Shown here: positions 17,437 to 25,487 of the stretch, piece after piece
Layout: every line of letters begins with the position of its first letter
Position numbering within the stretch: the stretch's first letter is position 1
Assembly: GCA_016713105.1 (NCBI GenBank)
Contig: JADJPS010000003.1
Coordinates: 310,001-374,000 of the forward strand
DNA from: Devosia sp.
GTDB lineage: Bacteria; Pseudomonadota; Alphaproteobacteria; Rhizobiales; Devosiaceae
Direction: 5' to 3'
DNA: 64,000 nt
Translations under genes and position numbers: made by a program
The notes under the pieces: generated by a model
The model's input: only the letters and a program-made list of their open reading frames with translations
What the model was told of the DNA's origin: nothing
The model's database searches: none

Positions 17437-17555
17437 CACGGCTCTCCCTTCCGGCCCGGCAGCGAGAACCAGCCAGTGGCGAGCCCGATCAGCAGCGCCG
17501 CCGCAGCGTAGGGCCAGTAGACTTCGAGCAGGTAGATCAGGGAGTCGAGTGTCAT
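17436..17555 (-). CDS. 39-residue single-span membrane protein (ArfB-like position)
   Basis: A short gene between the OmpA-like gene and the helix-hairpin-helix gene. It starts at ATG 17555, six bases after the upstream stop, and its TGA overlaps the next ATG by one base (TGATG). The product begins MTLDSLIYLLEVYWPYAAAA, continues through a hydrophobic helix to GLATGWFSLP and ends in a basic GRKGEP tail. Tight packing between two real genes, clean start and stop, and one good transmembrane helix support it as a real gene. In mycobacterial arfABC a similarly tiny membrane protein, ArfB, occupies the same slot; no sequence homology can be claimed. Confidence 0.75.
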   Translation of the reverse strand: MTLDSLIYLLEVYWPYAAAALLIGLATGWFSLPGRKGEP

Positions 17556-17561
17556 GGGCTG

Positions 17562-20500
17562 CTAGTCGTCCACAAGCGTGAAGGCGATCCGGCGATTGGC
17601 CTGCTTGCCGGCACGGGTTTCGTTGTCCGCCACCGGCAGGCTCTCGCCATAGCCGATGGCGTAGAGCCGCTCCGGCCCGACGCCGCGCAGGATCAGCGCA
17701 TCGACAACGGCCTCGGCGCGCGCCACCGAGAGCGCCAGATTGGCCTCGGCCTCGCCATCGGCATCGGTGTGGCCCTCGACATTGACGCTCGCCTCGGGGC
17801 AGAGCGCCAGATAGGCCACCAGTTCGTCGATCGCAGGGATCGACTCCGGCGCCATCGCCGCGCTGCCGGACTGGAACAGGATGGCGTTGCGGGCAGCAAA
17901 CGCCGTCACCTTGTCGCGACACAGCTCGAGCGGCGGCAGCAGCGTGATGCTGGTCTCCCAGCGCTCGAACGTCGGCGCCGCGGCCAGCGCCGTCAGCACC
18001 GCCCGCCGCTTCTCGTCGCTATCCGCGCGGCCGACAAACACCCAGCTTTCGCCATCGAGACCGAAGGTGCCGTCGGCGAGGAGGGCGAGGGCGCGGGTTC
18101 CCGCGTCGGCGCTGGCGATGAAGTCGGCCGGCAGGCCAGAGGCCAGTGTCAGCGCGTCCGTCCCGGCGCCGCCGATCACCGCGAGATGCCGGCGCATCGG
18201 CTCGGCGGGAACGGCACCCTCGAAGGCGATCGGGGCGCCGCGGGTCTTTCGCGCCACGAACAGATAGGGGCGGACCACGTCGATCGCCGGGACCGTTTCG
18301 GTGGCGGCGGGCGTCGTCTCGATCGGCGCCAGTTCGGCAAGTTCGAGCGGCGCCGGTTCGGCCGGCGGGTCCGCGGGCTCGGGCGCGACCTCCGGCTCGG
18401 CGGTCACGTCCGCGGGCGCCGGAACGTCGGTTGCGATCGGCTCGGGCGCAACGGCTACCTCCGGCTCCGGCGCAACCGGCGCCGCGTCGATCGGCTCGGC
18501 TATGGCGGTGGTCCACCCCGCCGCCCGGTCGCTGGCCGACAGCAGCGCCGTTCGCACCGCCTCGGCATCTGCGGCAGTCGTTGGTTGTCCGGTGATCGAC
18601 CAGGACGAACCGTCGTAGCGGACTTCGCCACTTGCCAGACGCTGCAGGGCCTCGAGGCCTGCCAAGGCGTCCGGCTCGAAACTGGCCGGCTCGCCGGACC
18701 CGACCAGGGTCGAGTCCCTGGCGATCCGGCCGATCCGGTCAGCCACGAGGCGACGGAGTTCGTCGGTCGGCACGTAGCCGGCAAGCGTGTAGCTGCCGTC
18801 GCCGGCCTTGCTGGCAGACCAGAAATACGGAGTGACCACCGGCGCCGCGTCGGTCGCCTGGATCGCCACATGCCACCCCGAAACATCGGCAGCGGCGGTC
18901 AGTGCCGCCTCGAGGGCATGGCGCTCGGCGGTGGTGGCGACAGTGCCGGTGAGCGTCCACTTGCCGCCCGACAGCCCGAGCGCGCCCTCGCGGAGGGAAA
19001 GCAGCGCATCGAGGCCGGCGACGGTGGCCGCCACGAACTTTTCGGGGGCGCCGGCCGCCAGGCTGGTGCCGTCGATCGCCCTGTCGCCGGCATGGGCGAC
19101 GAGATAGCGCTTGAGCTGATCGGTGGGAACGAAACCGGCAAAGCTCACGGTACCGTCGGCCGCCTTCTGGGCGCGCCAGACATAGGGATCGATAACCGGA
19201 AGGGCCGCAACCTTCTGTGGCGGTGGCAGCGAGATGTCGTAGCTCCATCCGGCGGCGCGCAGGCCGGTGGCGGCGAAGGCCTGTTCGGCGAGGAACGCCT
19301 CCTGCGGAGCATCGACGGCTCCCGTCACGCTCCAGGCGGTGCCATCGAAGGCGAAGCGGCCGCTGTCGAGCAGGGGCAGCACGGAGAGCGCATCGAGAAC
19401 CTGGCGTTCGAAGACGGGTGGTTCCCCGTCGGCGAGGACCATGGTGTCCATCGGCGCGGTCGGCAGGGCCGCAACGAGGGCCTTGCGCACCGCCTCGCTG
19501 GGTACGTGGCCCGAGAGGGCATAGCTCCCCGACGCCGTCTTCTCGGCCGCGAAGGTAAAGGGACTCGCGAGTGGCGGCCTGATGCTGACCTCGCCCAGGA
19601 TGAGGCGCTGCGGAGCTCCGAGATTCAGCGACGTCTCGATGGTGGTGAACTCGGGCACCGTGGCGGAACGCCCTTCGACAGTGATGACCGTGCCCTGGAT
19701 GATTCCGTGCCCCTCGCTCATCCGCCCGAGCACATCGAGCACGAAATCCACGCCGGAGAGGAAGCGCTCGGGGGCCCCGCGGCCGAGTTCCAGGCCGGCG
19801 GCGTCGACCTGCGGCATGTCCTCGAGCCGCTGCTGGGCCGCAGCATCGGGAACGAAGCCATCAAGCACGACAGTGTCGCCCTCGCGTACCGCGCTGAGCC
19901 AGTACTCGGCGATGCGCGGCGGACCGAGTTCCAGGTCGGCCGGCAGGGGCGTGACCGCGACACGCACCGCTTCGGCCGTCGCGGCATCGGCCGGAGATCC
20001 GGAAAGCGATAACGCTTCACCTGAGATATCCGCCCTACCCTCTTCGAGCTGCAGCAGATTTGTCAGCAGCGTGGCGGCGTTCTCGGCGAAGCGCGATGGT
20101 GCGCCGGAGGCCAGGGCTAGGCTGTTGGAGACGGCAATGCCCTGGGGCACGGCCGCCACGAGCTGCGTGCCGACGTCCTCGGACGGGACGACGCCGGACA
20201 GGGTCAGGCGGGTGCCGTCGAAGCTGGCGCGCCACTCGAAGGGCGAGGCAAGCGGCGGCTGAACCTCGCGGAAGCCGAGGTCGGCCCCTTCAGGCAGGGC
20301 GGTCCGGCCGAGGGCGGAGAGGTGCTGGTACGATTCGGTATTGCGCGCACGGCCGGAGACGGTGACCGCCAGATCGGAAAGCGCGGCCTCGCCTTCGTCG
20401 AACGCCCGCGCGTTCTCAACGACATAGCGGGCGGCGGCGAGCCAGGTGGAGCGCTCGGGGGCACCCGACATCAGGCGCAGTTCGTCGCGGGCGCCCTCCC

Positions 20501-20894
20501 CCGCGAGTTGCACGATCTCGACGCGGGCGGCTTCGTCGGGCAGGCCGCCCGAGAGGGTGATGACGCCATCGGCGACACTGGCGATGAAGGGGAACGGGCT
20601 GACATACTCGGCCAGCACGACCTTCGAGGTGACCGAGCGGACGCCGTGCACGGCGGCAACCCGGGCGACCACGTCGTCGATCATCTGCTGGGTGGTGGCG
20701 GTGCCGGTCAGGACGGCGTCGCGCATGTCGAAGGTGACGGAGGCCCAGGATTCCGCGGGGGTGGCGAGGGCCGTGGCGGCGCGCTCGCGCAGATCGAGGG
20801 GGATGGCGGCGCCGGAGGTGGTGATGGCAGCAAAGGTGCCGGCCACCACAGTAACGAGGGCCGGGACGCCCCACTTGAGGAAAATGCCGTTCAT
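17562..20894 (-). CDS. Giant BON/OmpA-family envelope protein with seven tandem repeats
   Basis: First gene of the operon, 1110 residues. After a membrane segment (LKWGVPALVTVVAGTFAAIT, residues ~7-26) comes a BON-like domain (AVLTGTATTQQMIDDVVARV). Then come about seven ~115-150-residue repeats, each opening like SPFEWRASFDG..LTLSGVVP or DPYVWRAQKAADGTVSFAGF and ending in a second half with SLSGSP, WTLTGTV or WSITGQP. A Pro/Glu/Ala-rich linker separates the last two. The C-terminus is an OmpA-like peptidoglycan-binding domain (FQSGSAAMAPES, VEGHTDADGE, ANRRIAFTL). BON plus OmpA in one chain matches mycobacterial ArfA (Rv0899). ATG 20894 follows GGGG; a hairpin lies in the leader. No beta-barrel is apparent, so an inner-membrane-anchored periplasmic protein is likely. 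Confidence 0.88.
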   Translation of the reverse strand: MNGIFLKWGVPALVTVVAGTFAAITTSGAAIPLDLRERAATALATPAESWASVTFDMRDAVLTGTATTQQMIDDVVARVAAVHGVRSVTSKVVLAEYVSPFPFIASVADGVITLSGGLPDEAARVEIVQLAGEGARDELRLMSGAPERSTWLAAARYVVENARAFDEGEAALSDLAVTVSGRARNTESYQHLSALGRTALPEGADLGFREVQPPLASPFEWRASFDGTRLTLSGVVPSEDVGTQLVAAVPQGIAVSNSLALASGAPSRFAENAATLLTNLLQLEEGRADISGEALSLSGSPADAATAEAVRVAVTPLPADLELGPPRIAEYWLSAVREGDTVVLDGFVPDAAAQQRLEDMPQVDAAGLELGRGAPERFLSGVDFVLDVLGRMSEGHGIIQGTVITVEGRSATVPEFTTIETSLNLGAPQRLILGEVSIRPPLASPFTFAAEKTASGSYALSGHVPSEAVRKALVAALPTAPMDTMVLADGEPPVFERQVLDALSVLPLLDSGRFAFDGTAWSVTGAVDAPQEAFLAEQAFAATGLRAAGWSYDISLPPPQKVAALPVIDPYVWRAQKAADGTVSFAGFVPTDQLKRYLVAHAGDRAIDGTSLAAGAPEKFVAATVAGLDALLSLREGALGLSGGKWTLTGTVATTAERHALEAALTAAADVSGWHVAIQATDAAPVVTPYFWSASKAGDGSYTLAGYVPTDELRRLVADRIGRIARDSTLVGSGEPASFEPDALAGLEALQRLASGEVRYDGSSWSITGQPTTAADAEAVRTALLSASDRAAGWTTAIAEPIDAAPVAPEPEVAVAPEPIATDVPAPADVTAEPEVAPEPADPPAEPAPLELAELAPIETTPAATETVPAIDVVRPYLFVARKTRGAPIAFEGAVPAEPMRRHLAVIGGAGTDALTLASGLPADFIASADAGTRALALLADGTFGLDGESWVFVGRADSDEKRRAVLTALAAAPTFERWETSITLLPPLELCRDKVTAFAARNAILFQSGSAAMAPESIPAIDELVAYLALCPEASVNVEGHTDADGEAEANLALSVARAEAVVDALILRGVGPERLYAIGYGESLPVADNETRAGKQANRRIAFTLVDD

Positions 20895-20955
20895 GCTGCC
20901 CCCGGAAACCGCTTCGCCCGCGCTTGTGGTCGCTATGTGGTCGCGCGATCGAACC

Positions 20956-20976
20956 GGAAAGGTCTGAAACCTTTCC
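20956..20976 (-). promoter_or_regulatory. Perfect hairpin in the leader of the BON/OmpA gene
   Basis: GGAAAGGT (20956-20963) and ACCTTTCC (20969-20976) form a perfect 8-bp stem around a 5-base loop, ~60-80 bases upstream of the start codon. It has no T-run, so it is not a terminator for the minus strand. It may be an operator or an mRNA leader structure. Confidence 0.45.
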
Positions 20977-21131
20977 TGATCACGCTTCGCGACGAGCCAT
21001 AGCCCCAATCACTGAATCGGAAAAGTGCGCCAACTCTTTGTCAGACGCGGTTTTTTCCACGATTGGCGGTCAGCTCTACGTGAACGCAGATGAACGGGGG
21101 CTGACACATTTCCGAACGCAGGCAAACAGGG

Positions 21132-21163
21132 CGAAAAACAGAAAGGCCCGGCTTGCGCCGGGC
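21132..21163 (-). terminator. Rho-independent terminator of the porin gene
   Basis: On the minus strand a GGCCCGGC/GCCGGGCC stem (arms 21156-21163 and 21144-21151) with a GCAA loop is followed by TTTCTGTTTTTCG. It sits 24 bases after the porin stop codon. Strong intrinsic terminator. Confidence 0.9.
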
Positions 21164-21187
21164 CCTTCCATTGAGAGGAAGAGAACC

Positions 21188-22513
21188 TTACTCGAAGGTC
21201 TTCTTGAACTCGGTCTCGATCTTGTAGGCGTCTTCCGAGTTGACGGTGCCCTTGACCGACGAGGTGAACCCGCCGCCCGGAGCCCAAGCCAGCTTGGCCG
21301 AACCGTAGAACAGGTCAGCCCAGTCATCATCCACGTAGCCGACTTCGCCGGTGATGGTGATGGTCTCGGTGACCGCAGCCACGACAGACGCCGCGACCTG
21401 GTAGATGTCGTTGCCGGCGCTCTCTTCGAGGTAGCGGCCGCCGACGTTCAGGGTCACGCCATCGGTGACAGCGGCCGAAGCCGACGCACCAACGCCCCAC
21501 TGGTCGTTCGAGTTGGCTTCAACCGAGCCAGCGATCGTGAACATGTCGAAGGTGGCCGAAACCGACCCGAGCACGTTCCAGTAATCACCTTCGTCGTCGT
21601 CGTTGCCAAATGCGCCGGCAGCTACGACCTTGAAGTTGTCGAACGTGCCAGAGAAACCGGCATGAACGCCCCAGTCCTCAATGGTGCCGTCAAGCACGCC
21701 GCCGGCGGCAAACGACGCGTGGGCCGACAGGCCGTCGCCGGCATAGGCAATCACGCCAACCGCAGTACCAGCCTTGCCATCGTTGAAGTCACCGGTGGTG
21801 TCAGTGTCGGCGTTGTCGGCATTGAGAGCCTCGAGGCCGCCAGCGACCGAGAAGCCGTTGCCGAGGTCGGACACGACCTGGATCACGTGACCGCCATCGG
21901 GCAGATCAACGGAGTTGCCCCAGGTGACGCCAGCGTCGTTCTTCTCGGAGATGAACAGACCCAGCCAGTTCAGCGGGACGTCGTCACCCTTATTGAGGAT
22001 CGAGCCCTTCTTGCCGGCCATGATGACGGTCGAGTCACCGATCGACACATAGGCTTCGTCCATGACGACGCCGCCGGTGTCGGAGCTTCCGGTCGCGATC
22101 GCACCACCGTTGGTGGTCGTGCGGTGATTGACTTCCTTCAGCTTGATGACGGCCTTGGCCGGACCAAAGTCGGAGTCGGCAGTCGCAACGAACTTGATCC
22201 AGGCGTCAAAACGCGAGGCCCAGTCCGGGTCGCCAGAGCCACGCATCCAAGTCAGCGAATTGACGTCGCCGTCGGCTTCGTTGGCAACGTCGGCGTCAGC
22301 CGGAGCAGTAAGGTTGTAGTCGCCCCAGGTGAACTTGTACTTCACTTCACCGGTGATCTGCAGGCAGTTGGTGTCGGACGAAATCGTCAGACCCGACAGA
22401 CCGAGCGCATCGCAGACGTCGAGCGACGTCAGAACGCCCAGGTCCGCCGCGTAGGCGCCGGTCGAGAGACCCGCCGCAGCCACAGAACCCAGAAGAAGGT
22501 TCCTGATGTTCAT
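21188..22513 (-). CDS. Alphaproteobacterial porin
   Basis: Predicted trimeric outer-membrane beta-barrel for passive solute entry. The signal peptide is MNIRNLLLGSVAAAGLSTGA with cleavage near AYA-ADL. The mature N-terminus carries the Cys pair typical of the rhizobial porin family (SLDVCDALGL and SSDTNCLQITGEVKYKF). The remainder is a series of Gly/Asp/Asn-rich amphipathic strands. The length of 441 residues is normal. A GGAGG site lies 6 bases before ATG. Upstream is a 319-base spacer with a long imperfect hairpin, and downstream a strong terminator, so this is a single-gene unit, probably highly expressed. Confidence 0.92.
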   Translation of the reverse strand: MNIRNLLLGSVAAAGLSTGAYAADLGVLTSLDVCDALGLSGLTISSDTNCLQITGEVKYKFTWGDYNLTAPADADVANEADGDVNSLTWMRGSGDPDWASRFDAWIKFVATADSDFGPAKAVIKLKEVNHRTTTNGGAIATGSSDTGGVVMDEAYVSIGDSTVIMAGKKGSILNKGDDVPLNWLGLFISEKNDAGVTWGNSVDLPDGGHVIQVVSDLGNGFSVAGGLEALNADNADTDTTGDFNDGKAGTAVGVIAYAGDGLSAHASFAAGGVLDGTIEDWGVHAGFSGTFDNFKVVAAGAFGNDDDEGDYWNVLGSVSATFDMFTIAGSVEANSNDQWGVGASASAAVTDGVTLNVGGRYLEESAGNDIYQVAASVVAAVTETITITGEVGYVDDDWADLFYGSAKLAWAPGGGFTSSVKGTVNSEDAYKIETEFKKTFE

Positions 22514-22832
22514 TGTTGACCTCCAAAGTCAGTCATTCGTTGTACCGGTTGCCCGGCGGTTTGTCGAAACGCGACCACACTTAGTTGTGTGTGTTGTCGT
22601 CGCGTTTGCGACCGACAAACGATCCCATGCATGGATTCGCAAGACCCACTCTACGCAGGGTTGGGCGAGGCGCAATCGCAGAATGGCCAAAATGGGGCAG
22701 CACCAACCGGGTTGCTCAATCGCTGTTGCAGATTCACCACAGGTTTGGAAACCAAGCCTTAACACTCCTGAATCAGCGGTTACCGGAGGCCGAGAAAGCG
22801 GCGGCAGACCGGCATGACAACGTGCGTCAGCC
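22514..22832. other. Porin 5' region with a 60-base imperfect hairpin
   Basis: Non-coding spacer of 319 bases between the porin and the TPR-sulfotransferase gene, both on the minus strand. At 22560-22619 three nested arm pairs occur: TTTGTCG/CGACAAA (22560-22566 and 22613-22619), AAACGCGA/TCGCGTTT (22567-22574 and 22600-22607) and CACAC/GTGTG (22576-22580 and from 22587), separated by small one-sided bulges. It lies 47 bases upstream of the start codon and could form in the porin mRNA leader. A promoter upstream is expected but not identified. Confidence 0.6.
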
Positions 22833-24593
22833 TCAATCGAAGAGCGACGGCCGGATTTCCCGCCAGGCAGCGAGGTGATCCATGCGGTTGCGGACAATGC
22901 GCTCGCGCGGCCAGTCGCGATATTGCGGCTCGGAGCGCGCCTCGGCCATCACGGCGTCGTTCCAGACCAGCCCGCAGAACTCGAGCAGGCGCCGGATCTC
23001 GCCCTGCCGGTTCTCGGCGACGTCGCCGAGGGCGATGTCGTGGACGGCGCCGGGGAAGCGCGCGCGCCAGCCCGCCATCATGTCACGGAAAGCGGAATGG
23101 AAGGGCTGCAGCTCGTCGAGATCGTTGGCATACTCGTAGCCGCCACCCGTCAGGTATTTCTCGAAGATGGCCACGCAATGGTCCGCCGGGGTGCGGACGG
23201 CCCTGATGATGCGGGCATAGGGCAACGCCAGCCGGATGAAGCCGACATGCTGGAAATTGCCCGGCATGGTGTCGACGACGACCTTGCCCGGCGGCACGAG
23301 GCTCTGCGCCTCGCGCATGTAGGCGCGGCCGAGTTCGGTGAAGCGGTCGGGCGGGATTTCGGCCAGCGGCACGCCCTGCTGCTGGGCAAGGAGTTCCTTG
23401 ACGAGGCGCCCCATGGTGGGCAACTCGCCGGCGCCGGCCACCGAGGGGTGGCGCGCCAGCATGGTCTCGACGGTGGTCTTGCCCGAACGCGGCAGGCCGA
23501 CGACAAAGATCGGGGAGGCCTCGCGGAACCCGCCATTGGCGTGCGGCCCGTCGATGCCGTCGAAGCGGCGAAGATCGTCCTGCATGCGCGCGAGGGCCTT
23601 GTCGAGCGCGAACGGGGTGCGGGCCCGGTGCAGCCGGTTGGCCTCGCTGAACGCGGCAATCGACGCATGATGCTCGCCGAGATCGGCCAGGGCCTTGCCG
23701 AGACCGAAGCCGGCGAAGATGCGATCGTCGAGCGGCGCCGTCTCGGCCCGGAACAGCTGCTCCATCGCCGCGACGGCGGAATCACGGCTCTCGTGGCGCA
23801 CGATATAGGCGCGCTGCAGGTGCGCCTCGCCGAAGCCGGGGCTGAGGGCGAGGGTGCGGTCAAAGGCCTCGACCGCGTCCTCGATCCGGTTCTGATGATA
23901 GAGCGCCCGCGAGCGGCGCAGGTTGAGATCGGGATCGTTCGGCTGGCGGGCGAGGGCCGCATCGATCAGATCGATCGCCTCGCTCGATCGCCCCTGCCCG
24001 TCGAGCATGGCAGCAAGGCCGTTGATCGCACCAGTATAGCCCGGGCGCAGCTGCACCGCCCGCCGGTAGGCCGACTCGGCATCGAACAGGTACCCGGCGT
24101 CGCGCAGGGCATTGGCGAGATTGTAGTGAAACCCCGGCTCGTTCGGCTTCAGCCGCACGGCGCGGCGGTAGACCGCCACGGCATCCTCGAAGCGACCCAG
24201 CGCCCGGAACGCCATGCCGAGATTGGAGGACGTCTCCGCGGACGTGACGTCCGCGATGATGGCGCGCTCGAGCACCTCCACCGCCTCCCGGCTGCGGCCG
24301 GCGGCGTTGAGGGCGACCCCGAGGTTGCTCAGGTACTGCGCGTTGTTGGGAGCGGCGGCGACGGCCCGCGAGATACGATCGACCGCCTCGTCGGGGCGTC
24401 CCTGCTGCAGCCGCACGAGGCCGAGCAGGTGATTGGCGGCCGGCTGGCGCGAATCGCGCTCCAGCACGCGCTCATAGAATACCGCGGCATCCGGCCCCCG
24501 TCCGGACTGGTGCAGCGCCAACCCCTGCTGCAGGAGGGCGTCAATCGCCGGCTTGGAAGGGGCCCGTGGCCGGGACTTGCGGAAGTCTGTCAT
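22833..24593 (-). CDS. TPR-repeat sulfotransferase
   Basis: A 586-residue fusion. Residues ~20-300 hold about seven to eight tetratricopeptide repeats (for example SAETSSNLGMAFRALGRFED and EPGFHYNLANALRDAGYLFD). Residues ~365-586 hold a sulfotransferase domain with the 5'-phosphosulfate loop IFVVGLPRSGKTTVETMLAR and the segment ARIIRAVRTPADHC. In most relatives the loop is GLPRSGTT; here the Thr is Lys, followed by Thr-Thr. The acceptor substrate is unknown; related TPR-sulfotransferases modify proteins or surface polysaccharides. ATG 24593 is used; a TTG at 24605 extends the frame by four codons. Divergent from the SDR gene. Confidence 0.85.
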   Translation of the reverse strand: MTDFRKSRPRAPSKPAIDALLQQGLALHQSGRGPDAAVFYERVLERDSRQPAANHLLGLVRLQQGRPDEAVDRISRAVAAAPNNAQYLSNLGVALNAAGRSREAVEVLERAIIADVTSAETSSNLGMAFRALGRFEDAVAVYRRAVRLKPNEPGFHYNLANALRDAGYLFDAESAYRRAVQLRPGYTGAINGLAAMLDGQGRSSEAIDLIDAALARQPNDPDLNLRRSRALYHQNRIEDAVEAFDRTLALSPGFGEAHLQRAYIVRHESRDSAVAAMEQLFRAETAPLDDRIFAGFGLGKALADLGEHHASIAAFSEANRLHRARTPFALDKALARMQDDLRRFDGIDGPHANGGFREASPIFVVGLPRSGKTTVETMLARHPSVAGAGELPTMGRLVKELLAQQQGVPLAEIPPDRFTELGRAYMREAQSLVPPGKVVVDTMPGNFQHVGFIRLALPYARIIRAVRTPADHCVAIFEKYLTGGGYEYANDLDELQPFHSAFRDMMAGWRARFPGAVHDIALGDVAENRQGEIRRLLEFCGLVWNDAVMAEARSEPQYRDWPRERIVRNRMDHLAAWREIRPSLFD

Positions 24594-24712
24594 GGTGTCC
24601 GTCAATATTCAGAAACAAATAGTTCTGCAGGCGCGCAATGGACTTAATCATGCCTTGCCTCTGCCGCAAGTCGTCGTCCATATGAGCTTGGACAAGGGCG
24701 GAAGACACGAAC

Positions 24713-25456
24713 ATGACGGACGGGAAGGTGGTTGTGATCACCGGCGCAACCTCGGGCATCGGGCGGGCGACGGCGATCGGGCTCGGACAGGCGGGGTATC
24801 GGGTGGCGATCCTCGGACGCCGCGAGGCGGAACTTGAGGAGACGGCGCGGCTCGCTGGTGCGCACTACAAGGGCGTGTGCGACGTTTCCGATCCGGCAGC
24901 GGTGCACCGGTACTTCACCGATGTGCGCGCGAGACTCGGCCGAATCGACGTGGTGTTCAACAATGCCGGCAAGTTCATGCCGCAGGCGAGCTTCGGGGAC
25001 ACCGACATCGCCTCCTGGCAGGACATGGTGAACGTCAACCTCAACGGCGCCTTCTACGTGGCGCGCGAGGCGTTCCGCGCCATGCGCGACCAGCACCCGC
25101 AGGGCGGCCGGATCATCAACAACGGCTCGATCTCGGCCTATGTGCCGCGCCCGGGAGCGGCGGCCTATACCGCCACCAAGCACGCCATCACCGGGCTGAC
25201 CAAGGCGATCTCGCTCGACGGGCGGGCCTTCAACATCGCCTGCGGGCAGATCGACATCGGCAACACCGCGACCGACATGACGGCCAGGATGACCACCGGC
25301 TCGCTGCAGGCCAATGGCACGATGATGCCCGAGCCGACCTTCAATGTGCAGCACGTGGTGGATGCGATTCTCTATATGGCCGGGCTGCCGCTCGAGGCGA
25401 ACGTGCAGTTCATGACGGTGATGGCGTCGAGCATGCCCTATATCGGGCGCGGCTGA
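24713..25456 (+). CDS. Short-chain dehydrogenase/reductase
   Basis: Classical SDR of 247 residues. The NAD(P)-binding motif is VVVITGATSGIGRATAIG; NNAG stabilises the central sheet; the catalytic residues are Ser in NNGSISAY and Tyr/Lys in AAYTATKHA. An Asp in CDVSD and Arg in LGRREAE suggest an NADP preference, but this is weak. The substrate is unknown. Start ATG 24713 has GGAAG seven bases upstream. It faces the convergent nagA gene with a 31-base spacer, so it is not in the amino-sugar operon. Confidence 0.88.
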   Translation: MTDGKVVVITGATSGIGRATAIGLGQAGYRVAILGRREAELEETARLAGAHYKGVCDVSDPAAVHRYFTDVRARLGRIDVVFNNAGKFMPQASFGDTDIASWQDMVNVNLNGAFYVAREAFRAMRDQHPQGGRIINNGSISAYVPRPGAAAYTATKHAITGLTKAISLDGRAFNIACGQIDIGNTATDMTARMTTGSLQANGTMMPEPTFNVQHVVDAILYMAGLPLEANVQFMTVMASSMPYIGRG

Positions 25457-25487
25457 TCGAGCCGTCGCGGAGCGGGACAGAGGAACC

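Noticed and set aside
17769..20012. Long plus-strand frames opposite the BON/OmpA gene
   Set aside because: Arg/Gly-rich shadow translations with no recognisable domain; the minus-strand product has clear BON, repeat and OmpA features.
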